Source of the DNA: Streptomyces neyagawaensis | GTDB taxonomy: Bacteria; Actinomycetota; Actinomycetes; Streptomycetales; Streptomycetaceae | DNA length: 64,000 nucleotides | Assembly (NCBI RefSeq): GCF_023516595.1 | Contig: NZ_JAMGBG010000013.1 | Location: 1 to 64,000 of the forward strand | Direction: 5' to 3' | Part shown: piece after piece, positions 18,154 through 26,589 of the stretch | Layout: every line of letters starts with the position of its first letter | How positions within the stretch are numbered: the first letter of the stretch is position 1 | The notes under the pieces: generated by a model | Databases searched by the model: none | What the model saw: only the letters and a program-made list of their open reading frames with translations | What the model was told of the DNA's origin: nothing | Made by a program: the position numbers and the translations under genes

Positions 18154-18852
18154 ATGGCGAGGAAGGAACCCGCAGCGGACGCTGCGAACCCCGGGCGACT
18201 CAAGCAGATCGCTCTGACGTACAAGATGACCCGCAAGGCCGACAAGAAGATCGGTCTTGTACTCGCGGCTGTCGGAATCATCACCTTCGGTGTCTTCCTC
18301 GCGATCGGTTTCTTGATCGGTCACCCCATCTATCTCGGCATCCTGGGCCTCCTGCTCGCCTTCCTCGCGACGGCGATCGTCTTCGGACGGCGGGCCGAGC
18401 GGGCCGCCTTCGGGCAGATGGAGGGCCAGCCGGGTGCCGCCGCGGCGGTACTGGACAACGTGGGCCGAGGCTGGACGACCACCCCGGCGGTCGCGATGAA
18501 CCGCAACCAGGACGTGGTCCACCGGGCCGTCGGCAAGGCCGGCATCGTCCTGGTCGCCGAGGGCAACCCGAACCGGGTGAAGAGCCTGCTGGCCGCCGAG
18601 AAGAAGAAGATGGCCCGGATCGTGGTGGACGTGCCGGTGCACGACCTGATCGTGGGCACCGGCGAGGGCCAGGTCGAGCTGAAGAAGCTCCGCACGACCA
18701 TGCTGAAGCTGCCCCGCGTCCTGTCCGGCCCTCAGGTGACCGCCACCAACGACCGGCTCCGCGCCATGGGCGACCTGATGAGCAACATGCCGCTCCCCAA
18801 GGGCCCGATGCCCAAGGGCATGCGCATGCCGCGCGGCGGGAAGATGCGCTGA
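18154..18852 (+). CDS. DUF4191 membrane protein
   Basis: 232 residues. A basic N-terminus (MARKEPAADAANPGRLKQ, then KMTRKADKK) is followed by two membrane helices at about 28-52 and 54-72. The soluble C-terminal domain includes GRGWTTTPAVAMNRNQDVVHRA and a Met/Pro/Lys-rich tail (LPKGPMPKGMRMPRG). This is the actinobacterial DUF4191 pattern; the function is unknown. In Streptomyces it is typically found beside lipA and glnA, as here, so it may be linked to lipoate or membrane metabolism, but that is only context. Confidence 0.88.
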   Translation: MARKEPAADAANPGRLKQIALTYKMTRKADKKIGLVLAAVGIITFGVFLAIGFLIGHPIYLGILGLLLAFLATAIVFGRRAERAAFGQMEGQPGAAAAVLDNVGRGWTTTPAVAMNRNQDVVHRAVGKAGIVLVAEGNPNRVKSLLAAEKKKMARIVVDVPVHDLIVGTGEGQVELKKLRTTMLKLPRVLSGPQVTATNDRLRAMGDLMSNMPLPKGPMPKGMRMPRGGKMR

Positions 18853-18886
18853 CCTCCCCCGACTGACCCCACTCTCCTCGTACGAC

Positions 18887-18921
18887 GAAGGGGGCGCCCG
18901 GAAACTCCGGGCGCCCCCTTC
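18887..18921. terminator. terminator hairpin after the DUF4191 gene
   Basis: Perfect 15-bp stem GAAGGGGGCGCCCGG with its complement around loop AAACT. It lies between the convergent DUF4191 and RDD genes and could serve both. Confidence 0.85.
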
Positions 18922-18985
18922 TCGTGCGTAGCGGGTTCGTGCGTAGCGAGACTCATACCTCTCGGGCACGGCGGGCGCGGCGGTG

Positions 18986-19483
18986 CTAGATCCGCACCTC
19001 CACCGTCCGCGCCAGGCGGTCGTGGAGGCCGCGGCCGTCGCGGTCCCAGACGAGGGCGGGGATGGCGAGGCAGAGCAGGACGCTGCGGACGAGGGCGCGC
19101 CAGGGGTTCACCGTGCCGGTGTCCTGGGCGATCACCCGGAGGCCGAAGAGGCGCTTGCCGGGGGTGAAGCCCACCGTGCCCAGGGTGAGGACGTGGAGCA
19201 GGAGGAAGATGAGCAGGGCCCAGTTGCTGGTGGCCTGGTCGTAGCCGTCGGTGATGAGGCCGTATGCGATCAAGAGGCACAGCCCCCAGTCGACGGCCAG
19301 CGCCCCGAGACGGCGGCCCGGGCGGGCGACGGAGCCCGGTCCGTGCTCCGGCAGACCGAGCTGCTGGCCCCGGTATCCGAAGTCGACACCCGCGTCCTCG
19401 GCGGCCGCGCGGGGGCCGGAGAGCCACGATCCGATTGCTTGCCTCTTGTCCACCCGAACACCGTACTGCGACCGTTCTGCCAT
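18986..19483 (-). CDS. RDD-family membrane protein
   Basis: 165 residues. After a soluble N-terminus (1-55) come the RDD family's hydrophobic segments: [17 protein letters not shown] (Asp in the first helix), [14 protein letters not shown], and [15 protein letters not shown], with the conserved [13 protein letters not shown] loop between helices 2 and 3. The C-terminal [15 protein letters not shown] is typical. Function is uncertain; some RDD proteins act as Na+/H+ antiporters. It is divergent from glnA, sharing the region that carries the GlnR box. Confidence 0.88.
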   Translation of the reverse strand: MAERSQYGVRVDKRQAIGSWLSGPRAAAEDAGVDFGYRGQQLGLPEHGPGSVARPGRRLGALAVDWGLCLLIAYGLITDGYDQATSNWALLIFLLLHVLTLGTVGFTPGKRLFGLRVIAQDTGTVNPWRALVRSVLLCLAIPALVWDRDGRGLHDRLARTVEVRI

Positions 19484-19516
19484 TCGGACAGGTGGGGTCA
19501 GGTACGGGATGTCCGG

Positions 19517-19554
19517 TTAACTTGTGCGAAACAAATGGGTCACGTACGAGAAAT
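19517..19554 (+). promoter_or_regulatory. GlnR double box in the glnA promoter
   Basis: Half-sites read TTAAC-n6-GAAAC-n6-GTCAC-n6-GAAAT, all at exact 11-bp spacing. This matches the known Streptomyces GlnR consensus gTnAc-n6-GaAAc repeated twice. It ends 97 bp before the glnA start, so nitrogen-dependent activation by GlnR is expected. Confidence 0.85.
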
Positions 19555-19650
19555 CACCCGTCCCTAGGGTCGAGAGCAGCGTGTGCCACCGCACTGGCCG
19601 CACGAACGAACTACCACCCCGGCGGGATGGTCGGGAGTAGGAGGAGCTGG

Positions 19651-21060
19651 ATGTTCCAGAACGCCGACGAGGCCAAGAAGTTCATCGCGGACGAGGACGT
19701 CAAGTTCATCGACGTCCGCTTCTGCGACCTGCCGGGCGTGATGCAGCACTTCACGATCCCGGCCGAGGCCTTCGACCCGGCCGAGGAGCTGGCCTTCGAC
19801 GGCTCCTCGATCCGCGGCTTCCAGGCCATCCACGAGTCCGACATGGCGCTCCGTGCCGACCTGTCCACCGCGCGCGTCGACCCGTTCCGCCGCGACAAGA
19901 CGGTCAACGTCAACTTCTTCATCCACGACCCGATCACGGGCGAGCAGTACTCCCGTGACCCGCGCAACGTGGCGAAGAAGGCCGAGGCGTACCTCGCGTC
20001 CACCGGCATCGCCGACACCGCGTACTTCGGCCCCGAGGCCGAGTTCTACGTGTTCGACAGCGTGCGCTTCAAGACCTCGGAGAACGAGTCCTTCTACCAC
20101 ATCGACTCCGAGGCGGGCGCCTGGAACACCGGTGCGCTGGAGGACAACCGCGGTTACAAGGTCCGCTACAAGGGCGGCTACTTCCCGACCCCGCCGGTCG
20201 ACCACTTCGCCGACCTGCGTGCCGAGATCTCGCTGGAGCTGGCCAAGTCCGGCCTCCAGGTCGAGCGCCAGCACCACGAGGTGGGCACCGCCGGCCAGGC
20301 CGAGATCAACTACAAGTTCAACACGCTGCTCGCCGCGGCCGACGACCTCCAGCTCTTCAAGTACATCGTGAAGAACGTGGCCTGGCGCAACGGCAAGACC
20401 GCGACCTTCATGCCGAAGCCGATCTTCGGCGACAACGGCTCGGGCATGCACGTCCACCAGTCCCTGTGGTCGGGCGGCTCCCCGCTCTTCTACGACGAGG
20501 CCGGTTACGCGGGCCTGTCGGACACCGCCCGCTACTACATCGGCGGCATCCTCAAGCACGCCCCGTCGCTGCTGGCCTTCACCAACCCGACGGTGAACTC
20601 GTACCACCGTCTGGTGCCGGGCTTCGAGGCCCCGGTCAACCTGGTGTACTCGCAGCGCAACCGCTCCGCGGCCATGCGTATCCCGATCACGGGTTCGAAC
20701 CCGAAGGCCAAGCGTGTCGAGTTCCGCGCGCCCGACTCCTCCGGCAACCCGTACCTGGCCTTCTCGGCCCTGCTGCTCGCGGGCCTCGACGGCATCAAGA
20801 ACAAGATCGAGCCGGCCGAGCCGATCGACAAGGACCTCTACGAGCTCGCCCCCGAGGAGCACGCGGGCGTCCCGCAGGTCCCGACCTCCCTCCCGGCCGT
20901 CCTCGACTCCCTCGAGCGCGACCACGAGTTCCTCCTCCAGGGCGACGTCTTCACGCCGGACCTGATCGAGACGTGGATCGACTACAAGCGCGCCAACGAG
21001 ATCGCGCCGCTCCAGCTGCGTCCGCACCCGCACGAGTTCGAGCTCTACTTCGACGTGTGA
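19651..21060 (+). CDS. glnA: glutamine synthetase, type I
   Basis: 469 residues, full length for GSI. It makes glutamine from glutamate, ammonia and ATP as a dodecamer. The beta-grasp domain holds [17 protein letters not shown], the catalytic domain has [12 protein letters not shown] and [18 protein letters not shown], and the adenylylation Tyr lies at residue 397 in [11 protein letters not shown]. GlnE, encoded at the end of this window, would modify that Tyr. ATG 19651 follows AGGAGGAGC. A GlnR box precedes the gene and two hairpins follow it. Confidence 0.98.
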   Translation: MFQNADEAKKFIADEDVKFIDVRFCDLPGVMQHFTIPAEAFDPAEELAFDGSSIRGFQAIHESDMALRADLSTARVDPFRRDKTVNVNFFIHDPITGEQYSRDPRNVAKKAEAYLASTGIADTAYFGPEAEFYVFDSVRFKTSENESFYHIDSEAGAWNTGALEDNRGYKVRYKGGYFPTPPVDHFADLRAEISLELAKSGLQVERQHHEVGTAGQAEINYKFNTLLAAADDLQLFKYIVKNVAWRNGKTATFMPKPIFGDNGSGMHVHQSLWSGGSPLFYDEAGYAGLSDTARYYIGGILKHAPSLLAFTNPTVNSYHRLVPGFEAPVNLVYSQRNRSAAMRIPITGSNPKAKRVEFRAPDSSGNPYLAFSALLLAGLDGIKNKIEPAEPIDKDLYELAPEEHAGVPQVPTSLPAVLDSLERDHEFLLQGDVFTPDLIETWIDYKRANEIAPLQLRPHPHEFELYFDV

Positions 21061-21066
21061 TATCGC

Positions 21067-21098
21067 CCCAGGTCAGAGCGGGTTTCCGCTCGCCTGGG
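21067..21098 (+). terminator. first hairpin after glnA
   Basis: CCCAGG...GAGCGG pairs with CCGCTC...CCTGGG, with a 3:1 internal mismatch and a short GTTT loop. It begins 7 bases after the glnA stop. Confidence 0.7.
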
Positions 21099-21107
21099 CC
21101 GTGTGTG

Positions 21108-21159
21108 GGCCGTCGGCCGTGTTCTTCCTTGTTCGGAAGGGCGCGGCCGACGGCCTTTT
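21108..21159 (+). terminator. second, strong terminator after glnA
   Basis: Perfect 12-bp stem GGCCGTCGGCCG/CGGCCGACGGCC containing an inner CTTCC/GGAAG hairpin, followed by TTTT. The tandem arrangement with the first hairpin suggests tight insulation of glnA from downstream DNA. Confidence 0.88.
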
Positions 21160-21177
21160 CGGGCCCCGCAGGGCGGG

Positions 21178-21710
21178 CTTCGGATCGGCGCACTTCTGGC
21201 AGACGCGGCTCTCGACGTGCTCGTCGACGAAGGGATACGCGGCCTGACCCACCGCGCCGTCGACCGGAGATCCGCCATGCCGCCCGGCACCACCTCGGCC
21301 TACTTCCGCACCCGTGCCACCCTGCTGTGGACGGCATGGTGCTGCTCACCCGACAGCGACTCACCGGCGAGGGTCGCCGCCGCTCGCTCGCCCGCCATGC
21401 CCGCGCCGTCGAGAGCGTGCGCGACCCAGAACTGCGGCAGATCCTCGTGCCCCGCGAGAACGCCGGCCGCGAGGCCGTCCGGCTGTTCCTCACCACGCAC
21501 GGCGTCACGGACGTCGAGAACCGCACCCACACTCTGTTGACCTGCATCGACGGACTGGTCTTCGACCGACTGGTGAACGGCGGCGAAGTACAGCGCGAGG
21601 CTCTCGACGGCCACGTCGCCGCCGCGCTGCGCCAGGACCCAGGCGCCCACGGTCCTGTTCGAACCGGCCGAAAGCCTCAACCTCTCCACCACCTGCGAAC
21701 CTCATGCTGA
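21178..21710 (+). pseudogene. frameshifted TetR-family regulator remnant
   Basis: The N-terminal HTH-type sequence (LADAALDVLVDEGIRGLTHRAVD, then TTSAYFRTRATLL) is readable in one frame up to about 21330. The rest (DGMVLLTRQRL, RHARAVESVRDPELRQIL, THTLLTCIDGLVFDRLVNGG) continues in a different frame. No start codon or ribosome site exists: the coding similarity begins about 20 bases after the glnA terminator. I read it as a decayed TetR repressor with one frameshift and a lost 5' end. A sequencing error could explain the shift but not the missing start. Confidence 0.7.
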
Positions 21711-21753
21711 AACGATCAGTTGGCCTGCGCTGCCATCATGGCCGGCCGAACCG

Positions 21754-22257
21754 CTACGGGAACGGCCGTGGTGGCATCCCGGTGGTGGCCCCGGGCGTCG
21801 ACGCGTCGCAGCCGGGAGCGACTGCTCGAAGGGCGGCGGTCAGGTAGCGGTGAACGATGTCCAGTTCGCCCGGGGTGAAGTCCTCGGCCACCTCGACGAG
21901 GTTGGCGATGAGCGGGCCGAAGAAGGACCGACCCAGCTCCACGGCTTTCTGCTCCACCGTCAGCACGACCCGTCGTCGGTCGTTTTCGTCGCGCCTGCGG
22001 CGGACGAGCCCCAGGCGCTCCAGCCGGTCCAGCAGGGCAGTGGTGCCGGCCGAGTTGAGCCGCAGCGCCGCACCGAGTCGTCCCGGGGTCACGTCGGTAC
22101 CTGCCCGATCGGCGTCAAGCAGATGGATGAGGGCCCGCAGGTCGGTCGGGTGCAGACCGTTTCGCGCGGCGAACTCGGCGCCGCGCAGATCGAGCTCCAC
22201 GGTCACTGCGCGCAGAAGATGGACCAGGCGCATTGCGGGGTCGCTGTCATCACTCAC
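21754..22257 (-). CDS. MarR-family transcriptional regulator
   Basis: 167 residues from GTG 22257; a TTG at 22293 would give 179. The winged helix is clear: HPTDLRALIHLLDADRAG, PGRLGAALRLNSAGTTALLDRLERLGLV and the wing RRRDENDRRRVVL. It is divergently arranged with an alpha/beta hydrolase gene, and a 7-bp inverted repeat lies between the two starts, the classic layout for a MarR repressor that controls itself and its neighbour. The GTG start is preferred because the longer form would place the operator inside the coding sequence. Confidence 0.88.
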   Translation of the reverse strand: MSDDSDPAMRLVHLLRAVTVELDLRGAEFAARNGLHPTDLRALIHLLDADRAGTDVTPGRLGAALRLNSAGTTALLDRLERLGLVRRRRDENDRRRVVLTVEQKAVELGRSFFGPLIANLVEVAEDFTPGELDIVHRYLTAALRAVAPGCDASTPGATTGMPPRPFP

Positions 22258-22265
22258 CGGGCTAC

Positions 22266-22284
22266 TATCTCGCCAAACGAGATA
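22266..22284. promoter_or_regulatory. inverted repeat, probable MarR operator
   Basis: TATCTCG-CCAAA-CGAGATA: perfect 7-bp arms, 5-base centre, in the 61-bp gap between the divergent MarR and hydrolase starts. Length and placement fit a MarR dimer site. Confidence 0.65.
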
Positions 22285-22318
22285 CTTGGTCAACGAGACG
22301 ATTCCCCGGGGGTTTACG

Positions 22319-23188
22319 GTGTCCTCATCTCAAGAGTTCTTCGCGGCTTACGACACACTGCTCTCACGCTGGCCCACCGGTACCGCCGAGATCGACATTC
22401 CTACCCCGTACGGGACCACCCGTGTCCACGCCTACGGCCCCGCCGACGCGACTCCAGTCCTCCTTCTGCACGGCGGCGGTTCCACCGGCGCGGTCTGGTT
22501 CGCCAATGCCTCAGCTCTTGGCACGCACCACCGGGTGCTGGCCGTCGACATCCTGGGCGACGCGGGACACAGCGTCCCCGGCGGGCGCCCGCTGCGCACA
22601 ACCACCGACCTGATGGACTGGTTGGACGCACTGCTCGACGGCCTCGCCGTGTCCCGCACGCACCTGCTGGGCCACTCCTACGGCGGCTGGATCGCCCTGA
22701 CCTATGCTCTGCACGCCGCGCGGCGGGTCGATCGGCTGGTACTGCTCGACCCGACCCAATGCTTCGCCAATTTCCGCCCGGGTTTCCTGCTGCGCTCGCT
22801 GCCGGTACTGCTCCGCCCGACGCAAGCCCGGGCACGCGCCTACCTGGACCGCGAGACCGCGGGGACCGACACTGACCTGGGCTGGAAGCGGCTCTACGCC
22901 TTGGCGGTCTCGGGCTTCGCGAACCGGAAACTGGTCGTCGGCCGCCGCCCGGACCCCACGGCACTGAGCGTTCCGCTCCTGGTCCTTCTCGCCGGCCGCA
23001 GCGACGCCCACGACGCTGCCAAAGTAGCAGCCTGCGCCCGCAAAGCCGTACCGGACGCCCGGATCGAGATCCTCGCCGAACTCACCCACTTCGCCATGCC
23101 CACAGCCCTCCCCACCCAGACGAACCACCGGATCACCGACTTCCTGGCAGACAACAAGGAGAGGCAAGCCGCCCCTGGCGCGGTTTGA
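22319..23188 (+). CDS. alpha/beta hydrolase
   Basis: 289 residues. The core shows the oxyanion loop LLLHGGGSTGAVW, the nucleophile elbow GHSYGGW and a late His in ELTHFAMPT, so the Ser-Asp-His triad is probably complete. The substrate is unknown; the fold also covers esterases, haloalkane dehalogenases and peroxidases. GTG 22319 is selected as the first start after the MarR operator and because the protein begins SSSQEFFAAYDTLL. It is divergent from the MarR gene, so induction by a small aromatic or lipophilic compound is plausible. Confidence 0.87.
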   Translation: MSSSQEFFAAYDTLLSRWPTGTAEIDIPTPYGTTRVHAYGPADATPVLLLHGGGSTGAVWFANASALGTHHRVLAVDILGDAGHSVPGGRPLRTTTDLMDWLDALLDGLAVSRTHLLGHSYGGWIALTYALHAARRVDRLVLLDPTQCFANFRPGFLLRSLPVLLRPTQARARAYLDRETAGTDTDLGWKRLYALAVSGFANRKLVVGRRPDPTALSVPLLVLLAGRSDAHDAAKVAACARKAVPDARIEILAELTHFAMPTALPTQTNHRITDFLADNKERQAAPGAV

Positions 23189-23271
23189 AGGAGGACGGAG
23201 CGGACTAATGACGTCGGACTCGTGGAGCCGTAGGGGCTGACGGCTCGTCGCCTGTGCGGTATCACCCGTGC

Positions 23272-23573
23272 ATGCGGTATCCACAAGGGAGCGGTCTGAC
23301 CGTCGAACGCCAGTAGTTCCGCGAGGAGTTACAGCTCAAGGCAGCCGAGACGTTCACCCAGGGCGAGGTGAGCTCGGTGATCGTAAAGGACCTGCGGGTC
23401 AGTGTCCGCTCGGTGCAGCGACGGCGGCAGGCGCGGCACGGGGGTGGTCCGCGCGCTCTGCCGTCGCAGGGACCCGCGTCGTTGCCGAGGCTGAGCGAGA
23501 AGCAGTTCGCTCGGTTGGAGGCGGAGCTGGCCAGGGGGCCGGCCGCGCACGGCTGGGAGGGCCAGCGGTGGAG
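23272..23573 (+). pseudogene. IS630-family transposase, N-terminal fragment
   Basis: Encodes the two helix-turn-helix regions typical of IS630 transposases (TFTQGEVSSVIVKDLRVSVRS and LPRLSEKQFARLEAELARGPAAHGW). The frame opens with ATG 23272 but is broken by an in-frame TAG after about 14 codons, and similarity stops near 23573. The DDE catalytic domain is absent. It is joined directly to an integrase remnant on the other strand. Confidence 0.75.
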
Positions 23574-23826
23574 GCCGGCGCGGACGTCGGTCTGATCGAC
23601 GGTGGAGGTGTAGCGCAGGGCCGCGCCGACGGTCAGGCCGAACAGGTCGCAGATGCGGCAGAGATCGCCGCCAGTGGCCTCGGCCTCGTGGAGGAGGTGT
23701 TCCTCACGGAGCGGGCGGGCGGGCATGCCGAAGATGTCGTTGATCCAGACGTTGCTGATGGGTCCACCGCGCCGCGAGCAGAGGCCCGAGGTAGCGGCGC
23801 CACTCCATCACTTCTTCGACGTTGAT
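23574..23826 (-). pseudogene. site-specific integrase, C-terminal remnant
   Basis: Read on the minus strand, EVMEWRRYLGPLLAARWTH shifts frame into ISNVWINDIFG and continues HLLHEAEATGGDLCRICDLFGL and VGAALRYTSTVD. I recognise this as the extreme C-terminus of a Streptomyces integrase-like protein family (the ATGGDxRxxCDLFGL tail). At least one frameshift lies near 23763 and the catalytic Arg/His/Tyr region is missing. It abuts the IS630 fragment, suggesting one replaced part of the other. Confidence 0.55.
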
Positions 23827-23940
23827 CGGTGCCTGAGCGCGTACCGTTCGGTCGGCGCCCCCGTCCTGGTTTTCCAGGGCGGGGGCGCCGTCGTATGGTT
23901 TCCTGCACGACTGTTCGATGGACAACGGGGAGACACGGGG

Positions 23941-24198
23941 ATGCCCGAACAGGACGACAGCGAGCGGGAGTTCGACCTCAAGTGGGCGGACAACGCCGAG
24001 CACAAGGAGCCCTCCGCGCGGGCCCGGATGCTGGCCGCGCGCTGGAAGGAGAATCCGCCCGCGCCGCAGCCCTTCCGCGCCGATCCCGGCCCGCGCGCAC
24101 CGCGCCGGTCGTCGTGGGTGTCGACGCTCGTGGTGTTCGGCTGTGTGGCGGGGCTGATCGCGGTGATCGGCTACCTCAACTACCGGTCCTCGTACTGA
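23941..24198 (+). CDS. small single-pass membrane protein
   Basis: 85 residues. A charged N-terminal half (PEQDDSEREFDLKWADNAEH, RARMLAARWKENPP) precedes one C-terminal membrane helix (about 60-80, TLVVFGCVAGLIAVIGYLNY). The start has GGGGAGA about 10 bases upstream and a further GGGG just before the ATG. It has no known function. It survives intact between mobile-element scars and the disrupted htpX gene. Confidence 0.75.
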   Translation: MPEQDDSEREFDLKWADNAEHKEPSARARMLAARWKENPPAPQPFRADPGPRAPRRSSWVSTLVVFGCVAGLIAVIGYLNYRSSY

Positions 24199-24953
24199 GC
24201 ACGTGCCCCGCCGCCGGCCCCCGGAGCCGTGGCCGCCGTCCGAGCGCACAATGGAAGGCGGGACGGGGGACTGCCTGAGTGCGTGGTGGTACGGATGTCG
24301 AACCGGTGCCGGAGTGATCCCCGGCGGACCGCGCGGATGACGATCACGTTGTTCCTGCTCGGGCTGTTGTACGTGCTGTTCGCTGCCGCGTTGATCGCGT
24401 TGCTGAAGTCATGGGTGCTGGTCGTGGTGGCCGCGGGCCTGCTCCTGGGGGCGCAGTACTGTTACTCCGACCGGGTCGCCCTGTACGCCATGCGCGGGCG
24501 GATCGTGGAAGCCGAGGAGTATCCGCGGCTGCACGGCGTGGTGGACCGGCTGTGCGCGGTCGCGGACGTCCCTAAGAGCTCCGGTCGTGGCGGACATGGA
24601 CCTACCAAACGCGTTCGCGATCGGGCGGACCGCCGATCACGCGGTGGTGTGCCTGACGACCAGGCTGCTCGGAAGGCTGGAGACGGACGGCTTGGAGGGC
24701 GTGCTCGCGCACGAGCTGTCGCATGTCGCGCACCGCGATGTCGCGGTAATGACGATCGCCTCGTTCCTCGGGGTGCTGGCGGGTCTGGTCGTGCGGTTCG
24801 CGTTCTACCAAGTTCATCGGTAGTGCTCCGCCGTTCACGGCGGAGGTGAAGCCGATCCGGTCGTAGCGGCGCGTAGCGCCGCGGCGTCTGGTGCTGTCAT
24901 GAACCGGCGCGGAGCATCGGGGCGGCATCTCGGCGGAGTCGGAGTGAGCGTGG

Positions 24954-25104
24954 TCAGGTCGGGCGTTGCTGCCGCCGGATGTACTGCTTGACGACGGTGA
25001 GGGGTGCTCCGCCGCAGGAGGCGGCGAAGTAGGAGCCGGACCGGAAGCGACCGCCCCACAGACAGCGGTGCACGTGGGGTTCGAACTCCTGGCGCAGGCT
25101 GGGA
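24954..25104 (-). pseudogene. tnpA: tnpA (Y1 transposase) C-terminal fragment
   Basis: About 50 codons on the minus strand: LRQEFEPHVHRCLWG, then RFRSGSYFAASCGGAP and VVKQYIRRQQRP before a stop. This is the C-terminus of IS200-type TnpA including the catalytic Tyr helix (VKQYI). The His-hydrophobe-His metal motif is gone with the deleted 5' part. Confidence 0.75.
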
Positions 25105-25108
25105 AGAA

Positions 25109-25720
25109 GCCCGCCTGCTCCACTACGAGCAGCGGGCGGCCCGCCGCAAGAGCCGCCGTAAGAAGGGCGAGCGCACCAGCCGCCGCCTGAGCAAGACCTA
25201 CGACCGGGTCGCTCGTATCCGCGCGACAGCCAAGCGCCGACGCGAGGACTGGCAGCACAAAACCACCACCGCCATCGCCGACACGTACGGCACGGTGGTC
25301 GTCGAAGCACTGCACATCACGAACATGACCAGATCCGCGAAGGGCACCACCGACAAGCCAGGGACCAGGGTCGCGCAGAAGGCGGGGCTGAACCGCGCCG
25401 TCCTGGGCGAGGCCTGGGGGCGCACCGTCGAGCTGCTGGCGTACAAGCTCGCTCATCGCGGCGGCACATTGGCCGAGGTCCCCGCCCCGGGCACCTCGCA
25501 GGAATGCGCCCAGTGCCACACGGTGACCCCGGGCAGCCGCAGGAACCAGGCCGAGTTCGTGTGCAACAACCCAGCGTGCGGCTGGGAAGGCAACGCCGAC
25601 ACCAACGCCGCCCGCACCGTGCTTCACCGATACCGGACGGGCCACGCGCTCGTCCCGGCTGCCGGGAGGGCAGTCGTCAGGCGCGCTTCGAACGGCGTCA
25701 AACCCGCCACCGCAAGGTAG
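25109..25720 (+). pseudogene. tnpB: tnpB (TnpB/IscB-like RuvC nuclease) C-terminal fragment
   Basis: About 204 codons. Visible are the basic bridge-like segment RRKSRRKKGERTSRRLSK, the RuvC-II Glu in VVVEALHITNM, the zinc ribbon CAQCHTV and CNNPACGW, and the RuvC-III Asp in NADTNAA. The N-terminal half with the RuvC-I Asp is deleted, so the protein cannot be a complete nuclease. The frame is open, so a truncated product could still be made. Confidence 0.8.
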
Positions 25721-26128
25721 GCAGGAATCTCCCGGATTCATCCGGGAGAGAGCTTCAATCGCACATGTTCGGCGGGGGCCGGGACCAGAACACCACCGTC
25801 GTGTTCAGCGTGGTGATGGAGGTCGCGGCCGCCCTGTACGTGCTGAGCTTCCTGCTGATCCGTGTCCTGTCCCGGTACCGGGAGCTGGCCGCCGACCGGG
25901 CGGGCGCGCTGCTCACCGGGCGGCCCTCGGTTCTCGCCTCCGCGCTGACCAAGGTCACCGGGGACATAGCGCGGACCCCGAGCCGGGACCTGCGGACCTC
26001 GCAGGCCTTCAACGCCTTCTACTTCACCCACGCTCTGGGCGGCTGGCCGCATCTGGCCCGCTTCTTCGCCACTCACCCGCCCCTGGAGTCGGCTCGACCA
26101 GCTGGGCAGGATCTCCATGGAGCTGGGC

Positions 26129-26569
26129 GCCGCCTTCGACGACGTACGGCAGGAGGTACGGGCGCTGCTCGAAGCCGCCGCCGACGCGGGCGCGGGTGCG
26201 GCGGGTGTCGAGGCCGTGCGGGACGAGTACGGGTACTCGTGGCTTGTCTCCCGGCGGAGGCCGCGGGAGCTGCCGGAGCTGGTCGGTGATCTGCACATGG
26301 TCAACAGTGCCCTCGAGGGCGGCGGGTTCGGGCCGCAGCTGCTGTGCTCGGTGGTCGGGTTCCGGGGCGGTGAGGACGGGGAGCGGCGACTGGGGCTCGT
26401 CTACCTCTACAAGCGCGGCACGTTCTATCCCTTCGCGCCGCTGCCGGGCGAGGCGGACCGGCGGGACAACGCGCTGGAGCTGCGGGTCAGGGCGATCCTC
26501 GCGGAGGACCTGCGGATCGAGCCCGACCTGGGCCGCTGGTTCCCCCTCTGGGGTGCCCCGGGGCTGTGA
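26129..26569 (+). pseudogene. pspAB: PspA-associated protein PspAB, N-terminally truncated
   Basis: 147 codons matching the C-terminal two thirds of PspAB: VRQEVRALLEA, DEYGYSWLV, VGDLHMVNSALEGGGFGPQLLC, LVYLYKRGTFYPFAPLPG and the end DLRIEPDLGRWFPLWGAPG. The usual N-terminus (about 60 residues, with a GxLDxLLGR-type opening) is absent. Instead the frame continues upstream into htpX sequence (RLDQLGRISMELG) without a stop. In actinobacteria htpX and pspAB are normally separate adjacent genes of an envelope-stress module, so a deletion has joined them. Confidence 0.75.
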
Positions 26570-26589
26570 CGCCCCGGGGCACGGGCTCG

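Larger units (their letters stand above)
24811..25760. mobile_element. internally deleted IS200/IS605-type element
   Basis: Inserted in the htpX reading frame. The left end has a perfect hairpin CTCCGCCG-TTCA-CGGCGGAG (24826-24845). The right end has TCTCCCGGA-TTCA-TCCGGGAGA (25728-25749). Both carry the same TTCA loop, as expected of subterminal hairpins recognised by a Y1 transposase. Inside lie the 3' ends of tnpA (minus) and tnpB (plus) in the family's divergent order, but both 5' halves are missing. No target duplication is expected for this family. Exact ends are uncertain by a few bases. Confidence 0.8.
24295..26128 (+). pseudogene. htpX: HtpX-like M48 metalloprotease, disrupted
   Basis: The first part (24295-24808) encodes two membrane helices (ITLFLLGLLYVLFAAALIAL and following) and the zinc motif HELSH in VLAHELSHVAHRD. 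The gene resumes at about 25761 with FGGGRDQNTTVVFSVVME and the third zinc-ligand region RYRELAADRAGALL. Lesions: an extra base near 24578 (two frames needed to read VPK then APVVADMDLPN), insertion of an IS200/IS605-type element at about 24811-25760, and a frameshift near 26090 (THPPLE then RLDQLGRISMELG). The 3' end is then fused in frame to pspAB sequence at about 26129. The homologue normally acts as a membrane quality-control protease. Confidence 0.82.

Noticed and set aside
24229..24849. Intact 206-residue protein at the htpX 5' region
   Set aside because: The frame leaves htpX similarity after VPK and turns into Arg/Gly-rich sequence; the zinc motif HELSH is in another frame.
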